The position numbers and the translations under genes are program-made. From Nannocystis sp. (lineage in GTDB: Bacteria > Myxococcota_A > Polyangia > Nannocystales > Nannocystaceae), in NCBI GenBank assembly GCA_016712315.1, contig JADJRG010000013.1, positions 1,524,001 to 1,588,000 on the forward strand: 64,000 bases of DNA, in the 5' to 3' direction. Below are positions 41,813 to 48,909 of the stretch, piece after piece (within the stretch, counting starts at the first letter, position 1; each line of letters starts with the position of its first letter). The notes below the pieces were generated by a model. The model was not told where the DNA came from, searched no databases, and saw nothing but the letters and a program-made list of their open reading frames with translations.

Positions 41813-43054
41813 TCAGCGATTCGGCCGGCGACGCCGCGCGAGCAGCAGCAGCGCGCCGAAGAGGGCCAGCCCTCCGGGGGCGCGTCGGCTCGCCGCGCAG
41901 CCGCAGCCGTCGCCGTCGCCGTCGCTGTCGCCGTCCGCGGTCGCCGAGCCGGCGCTGCTGGTGCCTTCGTCGGTGCTGGTCCCAGTCGCGCCGTCGCTGG
42001 TGTCTCCGTGGGTCGCGTCGCCGCTGCTGCCGTCGGGGCACTCGGGTACGTCGAGGAAGGAGCCGCCGCAGGTGTCGGAGTCGGCGGTGTCGCTCGTGTC
42101 GCTCGTGTCGCTCGTGCTGCCGGTGTTGACCTCGATGACGGTCACGAGGTCAGCCATGTAGGCCGTGGAGGTGCGATCCATCGGATCCGTGACGTCGACG
42201 CGGATCATCACGGAGACGCCGACGGTCTCGGGGGGCGGCGCGAAGTCGACCGCGAATTGATCGCCGTCGACCGGCACGTCGACGGCGAAGGGCTTCCACT
42301 CGATCGCGTCGGTGAACGACCAAGACGCGGTGATGGTGGCGCCGTCGACCGCGTCGACGCAGCCGACGATGGTCGCGGACTGATCGGGGTAGATGTTCTC
42401 GTCAAAATTGGTGATGGCGAGCGCGGGCGGCGCGGCGTCGGGGTCGCCGTCGATGAGCTTGACCACGCCGCGCCACGGCGACCACATGTTGTAATAAGGG
42501 TGCCACGTGTAGCCGAAGATGAAGTACGGGCCGGCGGGTAAGCCGCTCGTGTCCCATAGGACAGGCTCAATCGCGGCCTCGAAGGTGATCGGCCGCCGCG
42601 GCTTGTCCGGGGTGATTCGCACGAAGCATCCTTGCCACTGCTCGGCGAGCTCGAGGATGTCGTCAGGCTCGACGTCGCCGGGGACGACGTGGCCCTTGCT
42701 CGCGGCGTCGAGCACGTCAGCCTCGCTGATCCACAGCGGGAGCGGCGCCTGCGGGTGGTGTCCGCGACAGAGCGCGAGGAACTGGTGCGTGCGGCTCTCG
42801 GCGACCTCATCCGCGGTGAGCCGCGTGTCCTCGTAGGGGATCTTGTAGCCGAAGGTGAAGATCGGCTCGACGCTGCGGTCGTGGACCGTCAAGCACGCGG
42901 CCCCCGGAAAGGTCGCGGGGGTGCGTGGAGCGATGCCATCCGCGGCCTTGACGACGCCGAGCGGCGCGACGGTGAGGACGGTGAGGACGAGGAGCGCGAC
43001 GGCCCGGAGCGGGTCGTTGAGGGCGGTCCTGCGGGGGAGAGTGAGCCGAATCAA
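41813..43054 (-). CDS. Secreted MYXO-CTERM protein of unknown function
   Basis: 413 residues from a TTG start. A signal peptide (hydrophobic near residues 15-35) leads into a domain with several aromatic and Cys residues (F-T-F-G-Y-K-I-P-Y, Y-T-W-H-P-Y-Y-N-M-W). An Ig-like or fibronectin-like beta domain follows. The C-terminus is a Ser/Thr/Asp stalk with S-D-T repeats, then G-D-G-C-G-C-A-A, a hydrophobic segment and R-R-R-R: a MYXO-CTERM tail. It is therefore exported and probably surface-anchored. A TAGATT element lies upstream of the start at about 25 nt. A TGTCC-N4-GGACA copy lies at 42550-42563. Confidence 0.75.
   Translation of the reverse strand: MIRLTLPRRTALNDPLRAVALLVLTVLTVAPLGVVKAADGIAPRTPATFPGAACLTVHDRSVEPIFTFGYKIPYEDTRLTADEVAESRTHQFLALCRGHHPQAPLPLWISEADVLDAASKGHVVPGDVEPDDILELAEQWQGCFVRITPDKPRRPITFEAAIEPVLWDTSGLPAGPYFIFGYTWHPYYNMWSPWRGVVKLIDGDPDAAPPALAITNFDENIYPDQSATIVGCVDAVDGATITASWSFTDAIEWKPFAVDVPVDGDQFAVDFAPPPETVGVSVMIRVDVTDPMDRTSTAYMADLVTVIEVNTGSTSDTSDTSDTADSDTCGGSFLDVPECPDGSSGDATHGDTSDGATGTSTDEGTSSAGSATADGDSDGDGDGCGCAASRRAPGGLALFGALLLLARRRRPNR
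42550..42563. repeat. Interspersed palindrome TGTCC-N4-GGACA, copy 4
   Basis: TGTCC CATA GGACA, inside the MYXO-CTERM gene. Confidence 0.6.
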
Positions 43055-43141
43055 AAAACCTCGAGCGGTGGCGCGGAAAATCTAGCGACAAAACGAGGGA
43101 GCGTCGACTCGCCCTAGGCAGGCGCCTGCATGCTTTGAAGG

Positions 43142-43318
43142 TCAGGCGGGCGCAGGAGATGCGGGGGCGTAGCGGGCGCAGCGCAGCACCGGCAGGCGCG
43201 GGTACTTGGGCCAGTGAGGGTCCTGATCGTGGACAGCGCAGCGCCAGAAGACCGAGCCGCGGCCGCTGGTGATCGGGCGGCCAGCGGCGCAGCGCTGGCA
43301 GAGCCCCGGGTCAACCAT
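43142..43318 (-). CDS. 58-residue Cys-pair protein of a small conserved family
   Basis: The translation has C-Q-R-C at residues 7-10, a G-R-G-S-V-F-W-R-C segment and P-K-Y-P-R-L-P-V-L-R-C near residues 38-47. Four Cys in C-x2-C...C...C form suggest a small metal (zinc) or iron-sulphur site. Similar tiny proteins with R-G-S-x-F-x-x-C and P-K-Y-P-x-L-P-V-x-x-C are widespread in bacteria and usually labelled hypothetical. Its ATG overlaps the stop of the upstream gene by 8 nt, so it is translationally coupled to the coaD operon. It is short but well supported by the motif and the overlap. Confidence 0.75.
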   Translation of the reverse strand: MVDPGLCQRCAAGRPITSGRGSVFWRCAVHDQDPHWPKYPRLPVLRCARYAPASPAPA

Positions 43319-43901
43319 CGCGGGGCCTCGCGGGCGGCAAGATTAGCTGCTCCTGGTGGGCGAGCCGGGCCAGCTCGTCGACGAGGCGGCCGCCGATCAG
43401 CTCGCGCGCGCGGTGGAGGCCGCTGCGCAGCACCCAGGCGCCGCCGAGCAGGCCGAAGCTGAAGGCCAAGAGGGCGAGCGCGCTCGAGGTGCGCAGGAAG
43501 AGGAGGCCGACGAGGCCGCTGGCGACGAAGGCGAGGAGCGCGCGGCGGGTGGCGTCGATGGCGGGGGCGCTGCCCTCGATCGCTTGCGCGGCGACCCGGA
43601 CCTCGAAGTCGCCGTCGTCGACGCGGATCACGACGCCGCGGGTGAGGCCGAGGTGGGCGAAGGCGCCGATGATCGCCGCCTGTAGTTGATCGCGGCGGAG
43701 CACGGTGCGGCCGCGCAAGACGAGGCCGCCGTCCACGGGATCGCGGGCGGTGAGCGCGCTCGCGAAGCCTCGGCGATAGAGGGCGAGGGCGACGCCCGCG
43801 GGCTCGATGCCGGCCTCAGCGGCGGCTTGGGTCTGGAGCCGATGCTCGTCGCCCCGCCACTCGTCCGCGGTGACCGGCAGCATGCGGGGCTCGCGGCTCA
43901 T
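43311..43901 (-). CDS. Membrane protein of unknown function in the coaD operon
   Basis: 196 residues. A soluble N-terminal half (residues 1-115) is followed by two adjacent hydrophobic helices (L-L-A-F-V-A-S-G-L-V-G-L-L-F-L and A-L-L-A-F-S-F-G-L-L-G-G-A-W-V), so both ends should face the cytoplasm. No family is recognised. Its start overlaps the coaD stop by 4 nt and its stop overlaps the next gene, so it lies in the middle of a three-gene operon. Confidence 0.65.
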   Translation of the reverse strand: MSREPRMLPVTADEWRGDEHRLQTQAAAEAGIEPAGVALALYRRGFASALTARDPVDGGLVLRGRTVLRRDQLQAAIIGAFAHLGLTRGVVIRVDDGDFEVRVAAQAIEGSAPAIDATRRALLAFVASGLVGLLFLRTSSALALLAFSFGLLGGAWVLRSGLHRARELIGGRLVDELARLAHQEQLILPPARPRDG

Positions 43902-44431
43902 GAGCGGCCTCGCGCGAGCGCGCGCGCGGCCATCGCGTCGGCGACCGGCTGGGGGACGTAGCGCTGGTAGTCGCCGCCGTGCGAGGCGATCTCGCGGATC
44001 AGCGAGCTCGAGACGTACATCTGCTCGGGCCTCGGAATTAAAAAGACAGTCTCGATCTCCGGGGCGAGGTCGCGGTTGGCGAGCCCCATCTGAAACTCGG
44101 GCTCAAAGTCGCCGATCGCCCGCAGGCCGCGGACGATCACGGTGGCCCCCTGCGCGCGGCAGAACTCGACGACGAGGCCGCCAAAGAAGGCGGTGCGGGC
44201 GCCAGGGATGTGGGCGATGCAGGTGGTGATCAAGGCGCAGCGCTCGTCGACGTTGAAGTAGCCGGGCTTGGTCGGGTGACGCCCGACCGCGACGATCACC
44301 TCGTCGAAGATCTGGGCGGCACGCTCGACGATCTCGACGTGGCCACAGGTGATCGGATCAAAGGAGCCGGGGTAGACCGCTCGGAGCGGGCTCGGGCGGC
44401 CAGGAGGCGAGCGCGGGTTCGCATGGACCAC
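43898..44431 (-). CDS. coaD: Phosphopantetheine adenylyltransferase
   Basis: 177 residues from GTG 44431. It makes dephospho-CoA from ATP and 4'-phosphopantetheine. The nucleotidyltransferase motif is Y-P-G-S-F-D-P-I-T-C-G-H, and I-V-R-G-L-R and the C-terminal S-S-S-L-I-R-E motif are present. The core starts about 15 residues after the chosen start, so there is a short Pro/Ser/Arg extension; no start codon closer to the core exists. TATACT lies 6 nt before the GTG. It is the first gene of a three-gene operon and divergent from a lipoprotein gene only 21 nt away. Confidence 0.94.
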   Translation of the reverse strand: MVHANPRSPPGRPSPLRAVYPGSFDPITCGHVEIVERAAQIFDEVIVAVGRHPTKPGYFNVDERCALITTCIAHIPGARTAFFGGLVVEFCRAQGATVIVRGLRAIGDFEPEFQMGLANRDLAPEIETVFLIPRPEQMYVSSSLIREIASHGGDYQRYVPQPVADAMAARALARGRS

Positions 44432-44437
44432 GCCGCG

Positions 44438-44445
44438 AGTATAAT
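44438..44445. promoter_or_regulatory. Overlapping divergent -10 elements for coaD and the TPR lipoprotein
   Basis: AGTATAAT at 44438-44445 contains TATAAT on the plus strand (7 nt before ATG 44453) and TATACT on the minus strand (6 nt before GTG 44431). Both genes would be leaderless and would share the melted region. Confidence 0.6.
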
Positions 44446-44452
44446 CCGCGCC

Positions 44453-45292
44453 ATGCCTCGCCATCAGCCCGGGTTTTTCGGGTTTATCGCCCTGTTCATG
44501 GCCGCCTGCACCCCGACTGCTCCGCCGACCAAGCTGGGCGAGAAGACGACCGTCGTGACCCCGCCCCGCGCCGCGGTGGATCCGTCGCGCCCGTTTCGGT
44601 CGCCCTCGCTGGAGGCGCCGCCGCCGCGGAGCGGCGCCCAATTGCCCGCCGAAGAGCTCGCGGGGCTGCTGAAGGTGGCGGCCGAGCAGGCGGCGAGCGA
44701 CCCGGACCAAGCGATCGCGGCCTTACGAGGCTGCGCGAACCGGCTCCCGCCGAGCTATGTGTGCGAGGGGCGGCTGGGGGTGCTGCTGAGCGCCCGAGGG
44801 GCGTACCGAGCGGAGGCCGCGTTTTATCTCACAGAGGCGGCGACACACGCGGCGGCCGAGCCCGCAGATCCCTCCGTCGATGCGGGCTTCTATCGGGCCG
44901 TCGGCGACGCGCTGATGGCTCTCTCTCGCCATGAGGCGGCGGTGACGGCGTTCTCGCGGCTGCTCGCGCTGGACGCGGCCGACGCGGCCGACCATGAGCG
45001 CCTCGCCAACGCCTTGCAAGGGCTGCCCGACCGTCAGGTCGAGGCCGCGGCGGCGCTGCAGCAGGCGTTCGAGCGCGCGCCGACGGAGCTGCGCTTCCTC
45101 TACGATCAGGCGGTCTTGCTCTCACAGGTCGACGGCGAGCTGCCGCGGTCGATCGCCCTCCTTCGCGACTACCTGGAGCGCTTGGGGGACACAGACCCGG
45201 CGAGGGCGGGCAAGGTGAAGGCGCGGATCAAGGAGCTGGAGGGCGATCTGCGCGCCGATCCGACGCCGCTGGTCAAGCGCGGCGGCGGCTGA
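44453..45292 (+). CDS. TPR lipoprotein
   Basis: 279 residues. The signal peptide ends in M-A-A-C, a good lipobox. After a Pro-rich low-complexity stretch there are about four or five TPR-like helical hairpins (A-L-M-A-L-S-R-H-E-A-A-V-T-A-F-S-R-L-L is one). It is probably outer-membrane attached and scaffolds other proteins. TATAAT sits exactly 7 nt before the ATG. A one-mismatch TGTCT-N4-GGACA lies just after its stop at 45309-45322. Confidence 0.75.
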   Translation: MPRHQPGFFGFIALFMAACTPTAPPTKLGEKTTVVTPPRAAVDPSRPFRSPSLEAPPPRSGAQLPAEELAGLLKVAAEQAASDPDQAIAALRGCANRLPPSYVCEGRLGVLLSARGAYRAEAAFYLTEAATHAAAEPADPSVDAGFYRAVGDALMALSRHEAAVTAFSRLLALDAADAADHERLANALQGLPDRQVEAAAALQQAFERAPTELRFLYDQAVLLSQVDGELPRSIALLRDYLERLGDTDPARAGKVKARIKELEGDLRADPTPLVKRGGG

Positions 45293-45420
45293 GCGGCGAG
45301 AGAATAACTGTCTCTTTGGACATCTCAACGGCGGCGCGAGCCGGCGGCGCTCTCTTTGGGGCGCCGCGGCCTTGTGCCCCCATGCGGACGCGGCGGTGAG
45401 GACGCCGCCGCGGTTCGCCG

Positions 45421-45462
45421 TTGTTTGACCGCGCGCGGCGCCCTATGCGATCGTCCGATCGC
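45421..45462 (+). promoter_or_regulatory. Candidate promoter with overlapping inverted repeat before the pseudokinase gene
   Basis: TTGTTT at 45421-45426, a 17-nt spacer and TATGCG at 45444-45449. GCGATCG-TC-CGATCGC, a perfect 7-2-7 inverted repeat at 45447-45462, overlaps the -10 and expected start site. It is a reasonable operator, though CGATCG is common in this DNA. Confidence 0.4.
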
Positions 45463-45485
45463 GCGGCGCGAGCCCAGTCACCTGC

Positions 45486-48242
45486 ATGAGTAACGACGAT
45501 CAGAGCCCAGCCGAGCGCTCCCCTCCTGACCCGTCCCCGTCCCGTCGCACGCTGATCGAGAGCTGGTCCGACTACGTCGAGGGCGAGCCCGAGGAGCGCG
45601 CGATCCACAGCGCGGTCGATGACGCGCTGTCGCAGGTGTCACCGGCGAACGTCGAGCCGCTGGCGGCGCCCGCTTCGCCCGCCGTGACGGTCGAGGAGGC
45701 GTTGCCGCCGCCGCCCGACCGCTCTGGCTCGTTCACCCACTGGGCCGACGAGGACCGCCCAGAATTCGCGCACGATGTGGTCAGCGGCGAGTCGTCGTCG
45801 GGCCGCTGGCCGATCGCCGCGCCGGCGCCGTTCCCGGTCGACGCGTTGGCGCAGGAGGAGGTCGAGGTGCCGAAGGCTGCGCCGCCGCCGCTGCGGATCT
45901 TCCACCGCGATGATGACGAGCCGCTGCTGCTCGCGCCGATCCAGGTGAGCGACGTGCCGGACGACGACGATGACGACGAGCTGCTCGGGCTGGTGCCGCG
46001 CCGCGACTTGGGCTCGATCGGCGTCGACCCGCTCGCCGCGGCCGCCCGCGCGCCGGGCTCGTCGTCCGCGGCGCTGTCGTTGACGCGCTCGGCGTCGGCG
46101 TCGGCGTCGGCGATGACGCTGCCGCAAGCGACGAGGCTCCGCGAGGACGACGAGCAGGGGGCGCGCGAGGAGAGCGACGAGCTCGAGATCGTGCTGACGA
46201 TGGGCGATGATGATGAGGCCGAGCCCGCGGCGTCGCGCTCTTCAGCGGCGGCGTCGCTGTCGGCGGCGTCGCTGTCGTCGGCGTCGCTGTCGTCGGCGTC
46301 GCTGTCGTCGCGTTCGTCGTCGTCGCTGTCATCGACGTCGGGCCACGCGTGGCTGGTCGATGACACCGATCCTGCGCCGGAGTTCTTCCGCGAGCCGCTC
46401 GCGGAGGCGCTGTGGCGGCGCCCTGACGGGCTGGTGGGGGCGGAGCTGCTGGGCCGCTATCGCCTGCTCCGGGCGCTGAGCGAGGGCACGATCGCGCGCG
46501 TCTACCTGGCGGATGACCTCGCGCGCGGCCGCGTGGTCGCGCTCAAGATCCTCGGGATCGATCATCCGGCGCAGAGCGAGCGCGCGCGGCTGTTCCGCAA
46601 TGAAGCCCGCGCGATGGCCCGCCTCGACCACCCTGGGGTGGTGAGGATCCTCGACGTCGGCGTCACCCCGAGCGGGCTCTCCTACTTCGCGATGGAGCAC
46701 CTCGAGGGCGAGACCCTCGCCGAGCACCTCGCGCGCGTCGGTCCGCTCCCTTGGCGACGTGCGCTGGCGATGGTCCGCCAGGCGCTCGCCGTGACCCACG
46801 CGGTCCACGCGAGCGGCCGCTGCCATCGGACGATCGACCCGCGGAAGTGCTTCGTGCTCGCCGACGCCGACGCGGCCGCTCCTGACACGATCAAGCTCCT
46901 CGACGTCGGCCTCAGCGCCTTCTCGGGGCGCCTGGGCGGCGGCGCGCTCAGCTCTCGCGATGAGGGGGTGCTCGGGGTCGTCGAGTACATCGCTCCCGAG
47001 GTCGCGAGCGGCGGCTTGCCCGAACAAGCCAGCGATCTCTACGCGCTCGGCGTGCTTTTTTATGAGCTGGTCACCGGGCGACCTCCCTTCGTCGGCGACA
47101 CGCTGCTCGGGGTGCTGAAGCAGCACCTCTACGACGCGCCGCTGCCGCCGCGAGGGCTGGTCGAGGGGGGCGATCTGCCGGAGACGGTGGAGTCGCTGAT
47201 CGTGCAGTTGTTGGCGAAGGAGCCGCGGGCGCGTCCGCCTTCGACCAGCGCCTTGGCGGCCGCGCTGGCCTCCGCGGAGGCGCGCGCGCACGAGGTGGTG
47301 CGCGCGAAGACCCTGCTGGTGGCGGTCGACGCGTCGATGTGGGGCGATGAGGGCGAGCCGCCGCCAGCTCGCGCCGCCGCAGGGGCGCCGCACGAGCCGC
47401 CGATCTCGCCGCTCACCGATGATGATCGGCCAGGCGGCAGGGCCGAAGCAGAGCGCCAGCGCCTCGCCGAGCGCGTCGCGGTCGCTCCTGCGGCGCCGAC
47501 GAAGAGCGCGCCGGCGGCCGCGACGCAGGGCGGGGCCGCGCCGGCGGGGCCGTCGCGGAGCGTCATCCTCGTGGTCGCCGCGGTCGCGGTCGCGGTGATC
47601 TTCCTGATCTATGCGCGGCCTTCGACGCCGGAGCCGGCGCCGACGATCGCGGCGCGGCCAGCGGTGAATCAGGCCTCCTCGGCGAATTCAAGGCCGGCGA
47701 AGGAGCGCGACGAGGCGCCCGCCTCGCCCGCCCTGCCCACCAAAGATCCCTCCGAGGGGGTCGTCCCCGATCCCTCCGAGGGGGTAGCGCTCGATCCCTC
47801 CGAGGGGGTGGCGCTCGACCCGTCGGAAGGCGCTCCGCCTGCGGCTGAAGCTGAGCCTGCGCCCGTGATCGAGCCTGCGCCCGTGATCGAGCCTGTCGCC
47901 GAGCCTGAGCCTGCCCCCGTGATCAAGCCTGAGCCCGAGCCGACGAAGAAGCCCAAACCCAAGCCAGAGAGCGCGCTCAGCGAGGCGACGGTGCGCGCTA
48001 AGTTGAGCGGCCTGCGCGGAAAAGTGTCGAGCAAGTGCGGGCAGTCGGGTGGCTTGTTCGCGCCGGTCGGGCTGTCGATCAAGGTGCGCGTCGAGGTCGA
48101 CGCCGCAGGCAAGGTGAAGGCGACGCCGATCGAGGGCTCCGCAGGGACCGCGATGGGGCGCTGCGCGGCGGGGTTGGTGGAGGGGCTCAGCTTCCCCTCC
48201 GGCGCGCGCAGCATGACGCTCACGCACACGTTTAAGCTCTGA
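45486..48242 (+). CDS. Ser/Thr protein kinase-like membrane protein, predicted pseudokinase
   Basis: 918 residues. The first 300 or so are low complexity (Ser/Ala and acidic runs). The kinase fold starts near residue 320: the Gly loop is degenerate (S-E-G-T-I-A-R-V), the ATP Lys354 (V-A-L-K) is present, the catalytic loop H-R-D-x-K-x-x-x-N reads H-R-T-I-D-P-R-K-C (residues 447-455), and D-F-G is D-V-G (Asp473 kept). The catalytic Asp, the catalytic-loop Lys and the Mg-binding Asn are all replaced, so phosphotransfer is unlikely. A single membrane helix lies near residue 695, then D-P-S-E-G-V and E-P-A-P-V-I repeats, then a Cys-containing C-terminal domain resembling the AgmX/TonB-like tail. 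It may transmit a signal by binding. Confidence 0.85.
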   Translation: MSNDDQSPAERSPPDPSPSRRTLIESWSDYVEGEPEERAIHSAVDDALSQVSPANVEPLAAPASPAVTVEEALPPPPDRSGSFTHWADEDRPEFAHDVVSGESSSGRWPIAAPAPFPVDALAQEEVEVPKAAPPPLRIFHRDDDEPLLLAPIQVSDVPDDDDDDELLGLVPRRDLGSIGVDPLAAAARAPGSSSAALSLTRSASASASAMTLPQATRLREDDEQGAREESDELEIVLTMGDDDEAEPAASRSSAAASLSAASLSSASLSSASLSSRSSSSLSSTSGHAWLVDDTDPAPEFFREPLAEALWRRPDGLVGAELLGRYRLLRALSEGTIARVYLADDLARGRVVALKILGIDHPAQSERARLFRNEARAMARLDHPGVVRILDVGVTPSGLSYFAMEHLEGETLAEHLARVGPLPWRRALAMVRQALAVTHAVHASGRCHRTIDPRKCFVLADADAAAPDTIKLLDVGLSAFSGRLGGGALSSRDEGVLGVVEYIAPEVASGGLPEQASDLYALGVLFYELVTGRPPFVGDTLLGVLKQHLYDAPLPPRGLVEGGDLPETVESLIVQLLAKEPRARPPSTSALAAALASAEARAHEVVRAKTLLVAVDASMWGDEGEPPPARAAAGAPHEPPISPLTDDDRPGGRAEAERQRLAERVAVAPAAPTKSAPAAATQGGAAPAGPSRSVILVVAAVAVAVIFLIYARPSTPEPAPTIAARPAVNQASSANSRPAKERDEAPASPALPTKDPSEGVVPDPSEGVALDPSEGVALDPSEGAPPAAEAEPAPVIEPAPVIEPVAEPEPAPVIKPEPEPTKKPKPKPESALSEATVRAKLSGLRGKVSSKCGQSGGLFAPVGLSIKVRVEVDAAGKVKATPIEGSAGTAMGRCAAGLVEGLSFPSGARSMTLTHTFKL

Positions 48243-48349
48243 TGACGCGCGTCCGCGCGCGGCTGATCATGGTCGAGATGGTTTGAGCTGCGCCTTCACG
48301 GGCGATCGTGCTCGGCGCGCGGCGGACGCTCGCGCTCGCGAGGCGCGTG

Positions 48350-48355
48350 TATCCT
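48350..48355 (+). promoter_or_regulatory. -10-like element, possible leaderless promoter
   Basis: TATCCT, then 7 nt (GCGCGGC), then ATG 48363. Confidence 0.5.
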
Positions 48356-48362
48356 GCGCGGC

Positions 48363-48902
48363 ATGGTCGGCTCAAGGGTGATGCGGTGGTTGTCACTGTT
48401 CGGCGCCCTCGCGGCGCTTGGCGCGTGCAGCGGGGACAGCGGCGGCTCGGCCGGCTCGGCCGGCTCGGAGGGATCAACGACGACGGCCGGGACCTCCAGC
48501 GAGGCTGGCTCGGTGACCGAGACGACCACGGGGTCGATGACTGGCACGACCAGCGGCGCTCCGGTGTGCGCGAGCAACCCGCCGGGCGAGTGGAACGCGT
48601 GCAAGGACGGCCCGCTGACGATGAACAGCCGCTGCAATTGGTCGGCGACGCCCGAACATCCGGGCTCCGTGACCTGCTTGGTGCCGACAGGCGGGGGCGC
48701 GAGCGTGTGCACGATCGAGGGCTGCGAGGACGCGTGCGACTGCTTTGAAGCGCCGAGCAGCGGCACGGCGGTGGTCGCGTGTGTGCCCGTGTTCGCGGGC
48801 GGGGTGAAGGGCTGCATCCTCGAGTGTGGGGACGGCGCGACCTGCCCCGACGGCATGGAGTGCCGCGCGAACACCAGCACGTGCTACTGGCCCAACACGT
48901 GA
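48363..48902 (+). CDS. Small Cys-rich lipoprotein
   Basis: 179 residues. The lipobox is A-A-L-G-A-C. A Ser/Gly/Thr-rich spacer of about 45 residues follows, then a Cys-rich domain with about twelve Cys, ending in E-C-G-D-G-A-T-C-P-D-G-M-E-C, similar to other Cys-rich myxobacterial surface repeats. No enzymatic motif is seen. It is convergent with the RND operon, 7 nt away. Confidence 0.7.
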   Translation: MVGSRVMRWLSLFGALAALGACSGDSGGSAGSAGSEGSTTTAGTSSEAGSVTETTTGSMTGTTSGAPVCASNPPGEWNACKDGPLTMNSRCNWSATPEHPGSVTCLVPTGGGASVCTIEGCEDACDCFEAPSSGTAVVACVPVFAGGVKGCILECGDGATCPDGMECRANTSTCYWPNT

Positions 48903-48909
48903 CCGTGGA

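Noticed and set aside
45447..45462. HIP1-like octamer family (GCGATCGC) as a dispersed repeat
   Set aside because: CGATCG and GATCG are frequent here mainly because of ATC and GAC codons beside GCG; no spacing or position rule was seen.
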